NCBI GenBank assembly: GCA_026992075.1
Contig: JALXAM010000044.1
Location: forward strand, 1 to 56,305
Direction: 5' to 3'
Length of the DNA stretch: 56,305 nucleotides
DNA from: Sedimenticola sp.
GTDB lineage: Bacteria; Pseudomonadota; Gammaproteobacteria; Chromatiales; Chromatiaceae
Below the pieces are notes generated by a model. It was given only the letters and a program-made list of their open reading frames with translations, had not been told where the DNA came from and did not search any database. Positions 15,000 to 23,056 of this stretch are shown in pieces. Position 1 is the first letter of the stretch. Each line of letters begins with the position of its first letter. A program made the translations under genes and the position numbers.

Positions 15000-16707
15000 A
15001 GTGGTTGTTGAGAAAGCCGCGCGCCTTGACCTGCTCCAGCCGTTCGTGGGCGAAGGCCTTGAGGGGCGGGTACTCCTTCATCCAGAGGCCGAAGGGAAGG
15101 CCGAAGCCGTGCTTGTGCTTCTCCAGCGTCTTCTGCGCCAGGAAGCCGCGCATGGCGCGGCGGTAGAAATAGCGCAGCTGCTGGCCTTTCAACAGCAGCT
15201 CGGCCGGTACGCGGGCGGCGAACTCCACCATCTCCTCTTGCAACAGCGGGTAACGCACGTCGATCCCGGCCAGCTCGCACATGCGGTTCACCTTGCGCAG
15301 GTCGTTGTCGGCCAGGGTGAACTTGTGGTCGAGAAAGAGCATCCGTTTCACCAGCGGCGCTTCACCGCACTGGTACCAGCGCTGGCGGAGCAGCTCGAGC
15401 GGCATTTCGCCATCCACTTGCTGTAGATAAGCGGGATCGAAAATCTCGTCCAGGGCAAAGCGGTGGAGGAAGTTATAGGTTTCCATACGTTCCGGCATGG
15501 GCACCTTGGCCTGCTCGATGTAGCTCCGGACCTTGCCCAGCCCCGGCAGGTGGAAGGCCAGCGGCTCGATGAGCAGCGAGCGAAGCAGGGGCGGCAATCG
15601 GCCATAGAGATCGAACAGCTTCTGCTTGGCGTAGCGGGCGTTGCCGGCGAAAATCTCGTCACCGCCGTCGCCGGCCAGCAGCACCGACTTGCCCTGCTCG
15701 CGGGCGTGTTTGGCGCAGTAGTAGGCGGGAATGGCCGAGGCGTTGCCGAAGGGCTCGTCGTAGGCGCGGGCGGCCAGGGGGATCGCCTCCATCACGTCCT
15801 GCGGGGTCACATAATATTCGTGCAGCCGGGCACCGAAATGGTCTGCGGTGGCCCGGGCGTACTCCATCTCGTCGAAGCCCTCGGCGTCGAACCCAATGGC
15901 GAAGGCGTCCACCGGCTCTGATTGCAGCTGCTGCAGCACGCCTGTGACGGTGCTGCTGTCCAGCCCGCCGCTGAGAAAAGTGCCCGATGGCTCTCCTTCC
16001 GGCAGATTGCCGCGCACCACCTGGCGCAGTCGCCGGTGCAGCTCGTCGGAGAGTGTATTGAAACTGGCTGGCTCCTCTGAAAATTCCAGTTGCCAGTAAA
16101 AGCGGCGCTCGATCCGGCCCTCATGGTATTCCAGGCATTCCCCGGGCTGCAGCTTGTGCAGGCCGCGAAAGAGGGTGCCGGGGCTGGGCACCATGTGGAA
16201 ATAGAGGTAATTGAACAATCCCTGGGGGTCTATCCCCGATTTCACCGTCGGGTGAGCCAGTATCGAAGAAAGCTGGCTGCCGAAGACCAGGGTGTCGCCG
16301 GCCAGGGTCCAGGCCAGCGGTCGGATGCCGAGGCGGTCCACCGCCAGGAGTGCCCGGTTGTGCTCGGAGTCGACGACGGCCAGGGCGAAATCGCCGTGGA
16401 CCAGGTCGAGCACCGCCGGGCCGTGTTCACGATATCCCTGCAAAAGGGCATGGGCCGGGCCTTCGGCGGCGGCCAGCCGGGTGAGGGAGGGATCGCTCCA
16501 GCTGGGGTGCCCCTCGATGGCGGCACTGGTCCCGTTTGCCTGGGTGGTGGCATGGCTGTGCTCCTTTCCAGCCGAAGCCAAAGCCCCATGCGCACTCTCT
16601 GCGCGAACCACAGGCTGCTTTGCCGCGGCAGCCTGCGCGATCATGTCATCCAGAACCCTGTTGTTGGGTTCGATCTGCGGACCGACCCAGCCAAAAATGA
16701 AGCCCAT
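14872..16707 (-). CDS. Asparagine-synthetase-like amidotransferase lacking the N-terminal catalytic Cys
   Basis: A 611-residue AsnB-family protein. The synthetase domain is complete: pyrophosphate loop FLSGGLDSSTV (SGGLDSS at 246-252), EYARATADHFG, YDEPFGNASAIPAY and LLAGDGGDEIFAGNARY. The N-terminal Ntn glutaminase domain is recognisable (GDFALAVVD, LAVDRLGIRPLAW), but the protein starts MGFIFGWVG where glutamine-dependent enzymes have MCGI.G; Gly replaces the Cys nucleophile, and the RGPD and NGEIYN-type motifs are absent, with an odd low-complexity stretch at residues 36-66. It may use free ammonia or a partner, perhaps to amidate a uronic acid; family context in exosortase-type glycan loci fits. 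No better start codon with a following Cys was found. Confidence 0.88.
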   Translation of the reverse strand: MGFIFGWVGPQIEPNNRVLDDMIAQAAAAKQPVVRAESAHGALASAGKEHSHATTQANGTSAAIEGHPSWSDPSLTRLAAAEGPAHALLQGYREHGPAVLDLVHGDFALAVVDSEHNRALLAVDRLGIRPLAWTLAGDTLVFGSQLSSILAHPTVKSGIDPQGLFNYLYFHMVPSPGTLFRGLHKLQPGECLEYHEGRIERRFYWQLEFSEEPASFNTLSDELHRRLRQVVRGNLPEGEPSGTFLSGGLDSSTVTGVLQQLQSEPVDAFAIGFDAEGFDEMEYARATADHFGARLHEYYVTPQDVMEAIPLAARAYDEPFGNASAIPAYYCAKHAREQGKSVLLAGDGGDEIFAGNARYAKQKLFDLYGRLPPLLRSLLIEPLAFHLPGLGKVRSYIEQAKVPMPERMETYNFLHRFALDEIFDPAYLQQVDGEMPLELLRQRWYQCGEAPLVKRMLFLDHKFTLADNDLRKVNRMCELAGIDVRYPLLQEEMVEFAARVPAELLLKGQQLRYFYRRAMRGFLAQKTLEKHKHGFGLPFGLWMKEYPPLKAFAHERLEQVKARGFLNNHFIDRLIQAHETGHATYYGVFIWVLVMLEEWLQAHGQELGQSS

Positions 16708-16833
16708 CTGGTTTTTCCAGGTTACGCTGAGGAGTGGTGTCGATCCACGCTCCTCATTCCGAGTGCCCGCATTTTACCCCAGCCTGGCCAAATCCTGCGG
16801 TTCTACGCACAAAGGGGAGTGGGCCGATGGGCT

Positions 16834-16839
16834 TATAAT
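16834..16839 (+). promoter_or_regulatory. Candidate -10 element before the LtaS-like gene
   Basis: A perfect TATAAT lies 30 bases before the ATG at 16869, in the divergent interval with asnB. A matching -35 box is not evident. Confidence 0.35.
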
Positions 16840-16868
16840 TGACCTATCCTTCCGATGACGGGCAGAGC

Positions 16869-18860
16869 ATGCGCTCCACCTTGTATCAAAAAACCGGTTA
16901 CCGCTGGCCGGCCATCCTGCTGGTCGTGGCTTTGGTGGAGTTCATGGAGCTATTGCTGCTACATGCAAAATACCAGCTTTTCACCGGAGGATTCCTGCAG
17001 CCCTACAGCTTCCGCAGCCTTGGCGATCGGACGCTGTTGATCCTTTTGACCGTCTGGATGAACCTGCTGCTTTTTGGATCATTGGGGCAGGCCTGGTTTT
17101 GGTTGGCGGACCGGGCGCGTCTCCATCCCCTGCTGGCGGTCTATCACTTCGTCTACCTGACGGTTGCGGGCTTCGGTGTCTGGCTTGCGCTGAAATTCAA
17201 GGTGCTCACCTATTTCGCGGATACCCTGGATTTCGTGGTGGCGAAGAATCTTGCCGGTGGAAACCTGTCCGTGGCCATGCACTACGTCGCGGACGATTCG
17301 ATCCTGTTTCTCCTGGTTTTGGGTTTGCTCTTCCTGGGCTACCTGTTGGGCTGGTGGTTGCTGTGCCGGTATCTACGTCACCGGCCGCCACCGGCATACG
17401 TTCCTTCACGCTTGCGATTGCGTTATCTGCTTCCTCTGTTCCTGTTGGTTACCGTATTGCTCGTTGCCTGGGTGAGCCGTACCCCCCAGCTGCGCTATGG
17501 CCTCCGGAAAACGACCACCTACACGTTGATTGCTTCTGCCTTGGATTGGGCTTCGGATTTCGATGATGACGGACACGGTTTGTTCCGGTTTCCCTTCGAT
17601 CCCGACAATTGGGACCCCAGAATCCATCCCGGAGCATTGGATGTGCCCGACGATGGCATCGACCAGGATGGCTTTGGGGGCGATTTTCACTGGAAAGGGC
17701 CAAGACCGGATCTCCTGGCGGAACTGCCGCCCCAACCTGGCAAGCATATCCTGCTGGTGGTACTGGAAAGTGCACGAGCGGATCTGTTGGGCAAGCGGTG
17801 GAACGGCCAGCTCGTGGCGCCAAACCTTACTCGTATGGCTGAGCAGTACAGCCATGCGGATTATGCCTACACTCATACCGCTTACACGACGAGCTCTTTG
17901 CTGGCCCTGTTCAACCGCAGCCTGAATGAGAAGAGCAATCGTGTGAAACTTCTCGATTATTTAAAGGCGTCGGGTTATCAAATTTCCATCATCTCCGGAC
18001 AAGACGAGTCCTTTGGAGATGTAGCTACGCTTACTGGGATGAATGCACCCGGAAATTATTTTTTCGACGCACGCGTGGCCATCGAGGACCGGGTATATCC
18101 CAGCAAGGATCCCGGTAGCCTACGATTGAGCGAGGCGCGGGTGGTGCAAGCCTTTCGGGATCGCGTGGAACAGGTGGACTGGAACAAACCAAATTTCTTT
18201 TATGTGAACTTCCAGGCAGCCCATTTTCCCTATAGCCATCCCGGGATGCCAATGCGCATTATCGACAAACCGATTGCAAGGTCGGACATCCGGCCAGAAC
18301 ACAAGAAAGAGGTGCAGGCCACCTACTGGAACGCCATATCGGTGGCGGATAATGCCTTTGGTCAACTGGTCCGCATCCTCAAAGAGAAAAGTGTCTATAA
18401 GAATACCGTGGTTGTGGTGCTGGGGGATCATGGAGAGTCTCTATTCGAGGATGGGCATCTAGGGCATGGTTTCTTGTTGAATGAAATCCAGACTCGGATT
18501 CCATTAATCATCAACCAAAAAGATTTAAAGTTAAAACAAGCGGTGGGGCAAATGGATATTGCTGACTTGCTGGTAACGCTTGCCACAGGGCGTTTTGAAT
18601 CTTCCTGGTGGCAGGATGCTGATAAGGTGCAATTTCAGTATATAGGATCGCTAAAGAACCCTGTGATTATCGACACGGTTCGTTATGGTGGTGTGCGAAC
18701 GTTACTTGATTTTGCTACGCGAAAAGTTTTGTTTTCCGATATAAAGATATGGATGTCGGTTGAGCAGGCTCTGGAAGATGACAAGTTGGGAGTCCGAGTT
18801 AAAACCCTCATTGGTCACTGGGAAAGACTTCGTTGGGAATATCAAACGTCTACCAAATAG
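16869..18860 (+). CDS. Membrane-anchored LtaS/sulfatase-like phosphotransferase
   Basis: A 663-residue alkaline-phosphatase-superfamily protein. About five membrane helices fill residues 1-220, followed by a periplasmic catalytic domain. Residues matching the LtaS active site are E300 in VVLESARAD, Thr340/Thr341 in AYTTSSLLALF as nucleophile, and D520-H521 in LGDHGESLFED. There is no C/S-x-P-x-R sulfatase motif. LtaS-type enzymes polymerise phosphoglycerol from phosphatidylglycerol; OpgB-like relatives decorate glucans with it. An acidic insert with a DDDGHG... calcium-loop look follows the helices (about residue 225). ATG at 16869 is preferred to a TTG at 16839, since TATAAT lies just upstream. 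The substrate is unknown. Confidence 0.82.
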   Translation: MRSTLYQKTGYRWPAILLVVALVEFMELLLLHAKYQLFTGGFLQPYSFRSLGDRTLLILLTVWMNLLLFGSLGQAWFWLADRARLHPLLAVYHFVYLTVAGFGVWLALKFKVLTYFADTLDFVVAKNLAGGNLSVAMHYVADDSILFLLVLGLLFLGYLLGWWLLCRYLRHRPPPAYVPSRLRLRYLLPLFLLVTVLLVAWVSRTPQLRYGLRKTTTYTLIASALDWASDFDDDGHGLFRFPFDPDNWDPRIHPGALDVPDDGIDQDGFGGDFHWKGPRPDLLAELPPQPGKHILLVVLESARADLLGKRWNGQLVAPNLTRMAEQYSHADYAYTHTAYTTSSLLALFNRSLNEKSNRVKLLDYLKASGYQISIISGQDESFGDVATLTGMNAPGNYFFDARVAIEDRVYPSKDPGSLRLSEARVVQAFRDRVEQVDWNKPNFFYVNFQAAHFPYSHPGMPMRIIDKPIARSDIRPEHKKEVQATYWNAISVADNAFGQLVRILKEKSVYKNTVVVVLGDHGESLFEDGHLGHGFLLNEIQTRIPLIINQKDLKLKQAVGQMDIADLLVTLATGRFESSWWQDADKVQFQYIGSLKNPVIIDTVRYGGVRTLLDFATRKVLFSDIKIWMSVEQALEDDKLGVRVKTLIGHWERLRWEYQTSTK

Positions 18861-18873
18861 TGTTGTTGAAACA

Positions 18874-19902
18874 ATGACAATAACGAAAAAGTTAGTGGCA
18901 CCCATGCATTCTGAAGAAGGGGGTGAAATAAATGTATTTTTGACGATGGATGTCGAGATATGGTGCGATGGGTGGGATGATATTGACCGAAAATTTCCGT
19001 CTGCATTTGATAAATATGTTTATGGAGTTACCCCAAAAGGACGCTATGGCCTGCCTTATCAATTAGACTTATTGCGGGATCATGGACTATTGGCAACGTG
19101 CTTTGTAGAGCCTTTATTCTCGGCGCGATTTGGTAATGAACCATTGGCGGAGATTGTTGGGCTGATTGATGAAAGAGATCATGAAATTCAGGCGCACCTA
19201 CATACCGAGTGGGTTGACGAGGCTTTGACGCCGTTGATTCCGGACAACAGTGTAAAGCGGCAGCACCTTTTTATGTTCACCATCGAAGAGCAGGTTGAGT
19301 TGATTGGGCGAGCCATCGCGATGCTAAGAAATGCGGGTGCCCCGCCTATCAATGCTTTTAGGGCGGGTTCTTTTGGATTTAATAATGACACCCTGCGCGC
19401 ATTGGCGAAAGTCGGGGTGGATTTTGATAGCAGTTATAACACGTGTATGTATGGGCCAGAAAGTGGTGTTATGCCAGATATCGAACCAACGGATCCATTT
19501 CTGTGGGAAGGGGTATGGGAGTACCCTATGACTACTTTCAGAGACGGTGTGGGCAGGATGCGTCCAGCCCAATTGACCAGTTGCTCTTGGAAAGAACTGG
19601 AAAGCCTGTTGTGGCAAGCGGTAGAGTTAAACAAGAACTCTTTTGTGTTTCTGTTTCATAACTTTGAAGTGCTTAATCCTGCTAAAAACCGCCTTGATGA
19701 TGTAGTGGATCGCCGGCTACGCAAACTCTGTCGGTTTTTAGATCGTAACCGTGATGTTTTTCGGGTAAGGGGCTTCCGAAACCTAAGCCCCGACCGCCCG
19801 GTCGAAAATAATAAAAGCCTCATGCTAAAAACAGGCCTGTTTGACACAGGCTTGCGGATACTGGAACAAGCGTGGCGTAGGCGGTACGCACGGAGGTCAT
19901 GA
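18874..19902 (+). CDS. Polysaccharide deacetylase family protein
   Basis: A 342-residue NodB-fold (carbohydrate esterase 4-like) protein. VFLTMDVEIWCDGWDD gives the first Asp motif, HEIQAHLHTEWVD the His motif (HxH in place of HxxxH), and AFRAGSFGFNNDTLRAL the third motif; FVFLFHNFEV carries the C-terminal His. The order fits metal-dependent N-deacetylases or related hydrolases acting on polysaccharide. It has no signal peptide, so it may act on lipid-linked intermediates in the cytoplasm. It starts 13 bp after the LtaS-like gene on the same strand, suggesting an operon. ATG at 18904 is an alternative start. Confidence 0.83.
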   Translation: MTITKKLVAPMHSEEGGEINVFLTMDVEIWCDGWDDIDRKFPSAFDKYVYGVTPKGRYGLPYQLDLLRDHGLLATCFVEPLFSARFGNEPLAEIVGLIDERDHEIQAHLHTEWVDEALTPLIPDNSVKRQHLFMFTIEEQVELIGRAIAMLRNAGAPPINAFRAGSFGFNNDTLRALAKVGVDFDSSYNTCMYGPESGVMPDIEPTDPFLWEGVWEYPMTTFRDGVGRMRPAQLTSCSWKELESLLWQAVELNKNSFVFLFHNFEVLNPAKNRLDDVVDRRLRKLCRFLDRNRDVFRVRGFRNLSPDRPVENNKSLMLKTGLFDTGLRILEQAWRRRYARRS

Positions 19903-20078
19903 TAATTTCGTGAATCTCCGTTTGGTATTTCTTCAGATTGTATTTAGTGATTTAATATGAGTTGTTGTCGAGTTAGGCCTTGTTGATAGCAAAAATATCC
20001 TTCTTAAGGAAGGCTTGAAGAGGCGCAATCTGACTTGCATAAATATACATACAGTGAGAACATGACATAATAATTACG

Positions 20079-21383
20079 TTATAAATGAAATTTTTGTTTA
20101 TTCTGGTTAAATGTGTGGTTAACGGATGGCTTGGGTGAGAATGCGCTGACTTTTACCAGTTTTGAAAGCTCTCTTTTTACAAAAACATTAAGAAGAATGG
20201 AGCAAAATACTAACTGATAGAATAAATCCCAATAAGTAATACCCAGTGTAAGACTGCCGAAAGAATAGGCGATTAACGATGCTCTGAGCATAATTGCAAA
20301 ATCTTTTGCCCATTTAACTTGTTCACGTGTGTCTGAAAGCTTAATAATTTTGGTTAAATTAATGATGGTGCCGATTAACAAAAGACCCCACAAGACCGCG
20401 CCGGGAACTCCGTGCTCAACCAGGATCTCTACATAACTGCTATGCCAGTCTCGTTTGGTGACATAGCGCCAACCGTCAAATCCGGCGCCAAGTATGGGAT
20501 GGTCTGCCAGAAACCGCAGGCCATCAGTCCATGCTGTTATGCGTCCCATAGCCGAGGCATCTTCTTGGTAGTTTTCTATAGTGCCCATACGGGCAAACCA
20601 TTCCGACGGTAGAAAGTTTGGAGCGGCCAGAACCGCTCCTATTATTAAGACGGAAAGCAGCAGTTTTTTCTTGCTGTGCCACCATAAAACAAGTACTAGT
20701 GCAGCCAAGGTAAGAGCTCCGCCTCTTGACCATGAAGATATTGCTGATGCGATAGCAAGCGGTATTATAAGAATTGCCAGAATCCTAAGCCATCGCCTCC
20801 AGTCAGAGGCACCTTTCAAACGCCGTGCTGTTAGAACAAGTAGCGGTATGGAGGCCAAAGTGGCTATTGAAAACTCGTTATTTCCTCCATACATTGTCCC
20901 ATCTGGTCCCCATACCCTATAGTGAAACCCCCTGGTTATTGCAAACAGTCCTCCCTTGGCAGCCAGCAGGCCAAAAGAAAAGCCTATCGTGGTAAGCAAC
21001 CAAAACAATTTTTCTCTATTGTTTATAAGAACGAGGGTTAATATAAGAGGAATGTAAACCTTGGAAACTTCCCATAGTTTTGGCCAAGCCGCCCACCCTA
21101 TCGGGGAGGCTACTGTAGTGATGAAAAACCATATCCAAAGCATATAAAATATCAGTACCCTCCAATCCATCGGGACAGGCTGTCGGTCCTTGGCTTTGAG
21201 CAAGGCCACAAAAGCCGCAATAACTAAAATCTGGAATACAGGAAAATGGGTGGCGAACCCCCATGCATATCTGTGTGGATTCGCGTAGCTGAAAAAGGCC
21301 AAAAACAATACGCTGAGCCAGGGCTTATATAATGAATATATGACGGAAAATATTAGCAGGGCTATGACCGCAAAGTCTCTCAT
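20079..21383 (-). CDS. O-antigen-ligase-like protein, exosortase-A-associated O-glycosylation ligase type
   Basis: A 434-residue polytopic protein of the Wzy/WaaL class. The N-terminal segment FFSYANPHRYAWGFATHFP closely fits the TIGR03097 family (putative O-glycosylation ligase, exosortase A system-associated), which opens with the same SYxNPHRxxWGFA signature. MYGGNNEFSIATLASIPLLV and the large periplasmic loop with DWHSSYVEILVEHG are the WaaL-like active loop, containing the conserved His. Family role: transfer of lipid-linked glycan onto an acceptor; the acceptor is unknown. The gene is visibly AT-rich. About 175 bp without recognisable signals separate it from the convergent deacetylase gene. 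Confidence 0.85.
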   Translation of the reverse strand: MRDFAVIALLIFSVIYSLYKPWLSVLFLAFFSYANPHRYAWGFATHFPVFQILVIAAFVALLKAKDRQPVPMDWRVLIFYMLWIWFFITTVASPIGWAAWPKLWEVSKVYIPLILTLVLINNREKLFWLLTTIGFSFGLLAAKGGLFAITRGFHYRVWGPDGTMYGGNNEFSIATLASIPLLVLTARRLKGASDWRRWLRILAILIIPLAIASAISSWSRGGALTLAALVLVLWWHSKKKLLLSVLIIGAVLAAPNFLPSEWFARMGTIENYQEDASAMGRITAWTDGLRFLADHPILGAGFDGWRYVTKRDWHSSYVEILVEHGVPGAVLWGLLLIGTIINLTKIIKLSDTREQVKWAKDFAIMLRASLIAYSFGSLTLGITYWDLFYQLVFCSILLNVFVKRELSKLVKVSAFSPKPSVNHTFNQNKQKFHL

Positions 21384-21457
21384 CTTCGTGTAGAGTTGCT
21401 TTGGAAAAAAAGTATGGTGTTGTTAAATATTATATCACCCGGGGAGGTGGCAGGAGC

Positions 21458-22894
21458 CTAATCCTCGTTGGAAGCATATTTTCCTGCTCTCATAATAAAA
21501 AACCTACGAAGGAACTCTGCCTCTGGGTTTAGCCTGATTGCAAAAACAGACACTATAGTGTAAATCCCTGTGAATAATAATATACGGAATATGGTCCCAT
21601 AAATAGAATCCCAAGAACCAATAAATTGTAGCGAGTAGTGTCCAATTATAATACCGAAGATGGAAGGAGTGGCGATTGGTAAGATGCGTATCAAAGGGAA
21701 TGCGATGAGCTTTGCGGCAAACGTATATAGCAGTGTTGTCTCAATAAGGTAGAGTACAACAAATGATAATACAACATATGTTAACCCGATTTGGGACAGA
21801 TGCCATACGAAAAGCAATAATAAAAGAGTTGAGGTTGTTCTGATGGCCGTAAGGTATTTCAGGTTGGTGGTTGCAGAAACTGCTGCTCTGCAAGGAAGGT
21901 AAATTGAAAACAATAATAAATAGGGAGACAGCAATTGGAGTAATGGTGTTGTGTCAAGCCACTTATAGCCATATAGATAATATATAATCTCGTGTGCAAA
22001 TTTATAAGTCATATAGGCTAGTGGCCAGACGTATAAAATAGTGGCACCAAGTGACCTTTCAAAATATAAACCCATATCTTTCTTGTCAGAATCGCTGAAT
22101 TTTCTGAACAAAGGGGGCCACATTGACTGGAAAATAAGTTCGGTGGGCAATTGGGCTGTCCCTAACGCTCTTTGAAATAGCCCTCCTGACGTGAATCCAA
22201 GGTATTTTGAAGTAATGGCAATGGGTGCCCATGTGTGTAAATGTTCCATAGCGGCTATAATGACAAAACGGTAGGATAATACGAGAACAGATCTGAAATG
22301 TGTTATAGAAAAACGTAGTTTAGGAATATAACCGGAAAGAATGATATAGAGTATTGAGCCGGAGAAAGTGGATGCCAGTTGTCCAAATATGAGGCTCCAC
22401 ACGCCAAAGCCAAGCAGGGCAAAAAGTATGGAAGATAATAGGTATGTTGTCGATACGGAAATGTTGATGATGGAAATCTTAAGAAATTCCATGCGCCTGG
22501 TTAATATAGCGCTGGGGATTGTTTGAAAAGCGCGGCCAAATAGTGCAAGAGCGGCAATGGGTAGAAGCAGAGCGTAGCGTTCGTCATTGAAAAATATTGA
22601 TAATGGCTTGGATAAAGATAACAATAGGATATATGACAATGAGTAATATGCTATTTGAAAAATAAAGACCGAATGGCAGGTAATTGTTTCCAAGTCTTTT
22701 TTTCTTATTAATGCTTGACTCCATCCGTTGCTGGCCGCTAAACCAACCAGCCCTGTAACGGCTTGAATCGAAGCGACGAGACCAAAATCTTCGGGAAATA
22801 GCAGGCGGGCTAGAATGAGGGAGCTAATGAACGTGATGGCGCGCGAGGAAATGTTTCCGAAGCTGCTCCATAATGTATGTGTTCGTAAAGACAT
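21458..22894 (-). CDS. Wzx-type oligosaccharide flippase (second copy in the locus)
   Basis: A 478-residue multi-pass protein of the lipopolysaccharide-flippase branch of the MOP superfamily. The N-terminus SLRTHTLWSSFGNISSRAITFI, then ARLLFPEDFGLVASIQAVTGLV and SQALIRKKDLETITCHSVF are typical of the MVF/WzxC-type group. It should export a lipid-linked glycan across the inner membrane for the ligase downstream (75 bp, same strand). It differs clearly from the flippase at 7313, so the two probably serve different substrates. Strongly AT-rich, including codon third positions, unlike core genes of the window. Confidence 0.88.
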   Translation of the reverse strand: MSLRTHTLWSSFGNISSRAITFISSLILARLLFPEDFGLVASIQAVTGLVGLAASNGWSQALIRKKDLETITCHSVFIFQIAYYSLSYILLLSLSKPLSIFFNDERYALLLPIAALALFGRAFQTIPSAILTRRMEFLKISIINISVSTTYLLSSILFALLGFGVWSLIFGQLASTFSGSILYIILSGYIPKLRFSITHFRSVLVLSYRFVIIAAMEHLHTWAPIAITSKYLGFTSGGLFQRALGTAQLPTELIFQSMWPPLFRKFSDSDKKDMGLYFERSLGATILYVWPLAYMTYKFAHEIIYYLYGYKWLDTTPLLQLLSPYLLLFSIYLPCRAAVSATTNLKYLTAIRTTSTLLLLLFVWHLSQIGLTYVVLSFVVLYLIETTLLYTFAAKLIAFPLIRILPIATPSIFGIIIGHYSLQFIGSWDSIYGTIFRILLFTGIYTIVSVFAIRLNPEAEFLRRFFIMRAGKYASNED

Positions 22895-23056
22895 TACTAT
22901 TTTTGTTTTCAGCGCCGTAGAATCAAGGTTTGTGGAACTGATATCTAAGCGTGGTCGGGAGGCGCTTGAATGGAAAAGTCGTTTCGTTCATTTTTGAGGT
23001 TGTATCGATGCGATATTTCTACTGCAGCTGGGAGTAAGGGAGCGTGTGCATCGTTA

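Noticed and set aside
14872-16707. Ordinary glutamine-dependent AsnB
   Set aside because: The synthetase half fits, but Gly at position 2 and loss of other glutaminase motifs argue against glutamine use.
19903-20078. Rho-independent terminator between the convergent deacetylase and ligase genes
   Set aside because: The only stem (CCTTC/GAAGG near 20002-20016) is short and not followed by a T run on either strand.
22895-23056. A small gene between the second flippase and the sulfatase-family gene
   Set aside because: Open frames here are short, lack a ribosome binding site and extend into antisense of the neighbours.
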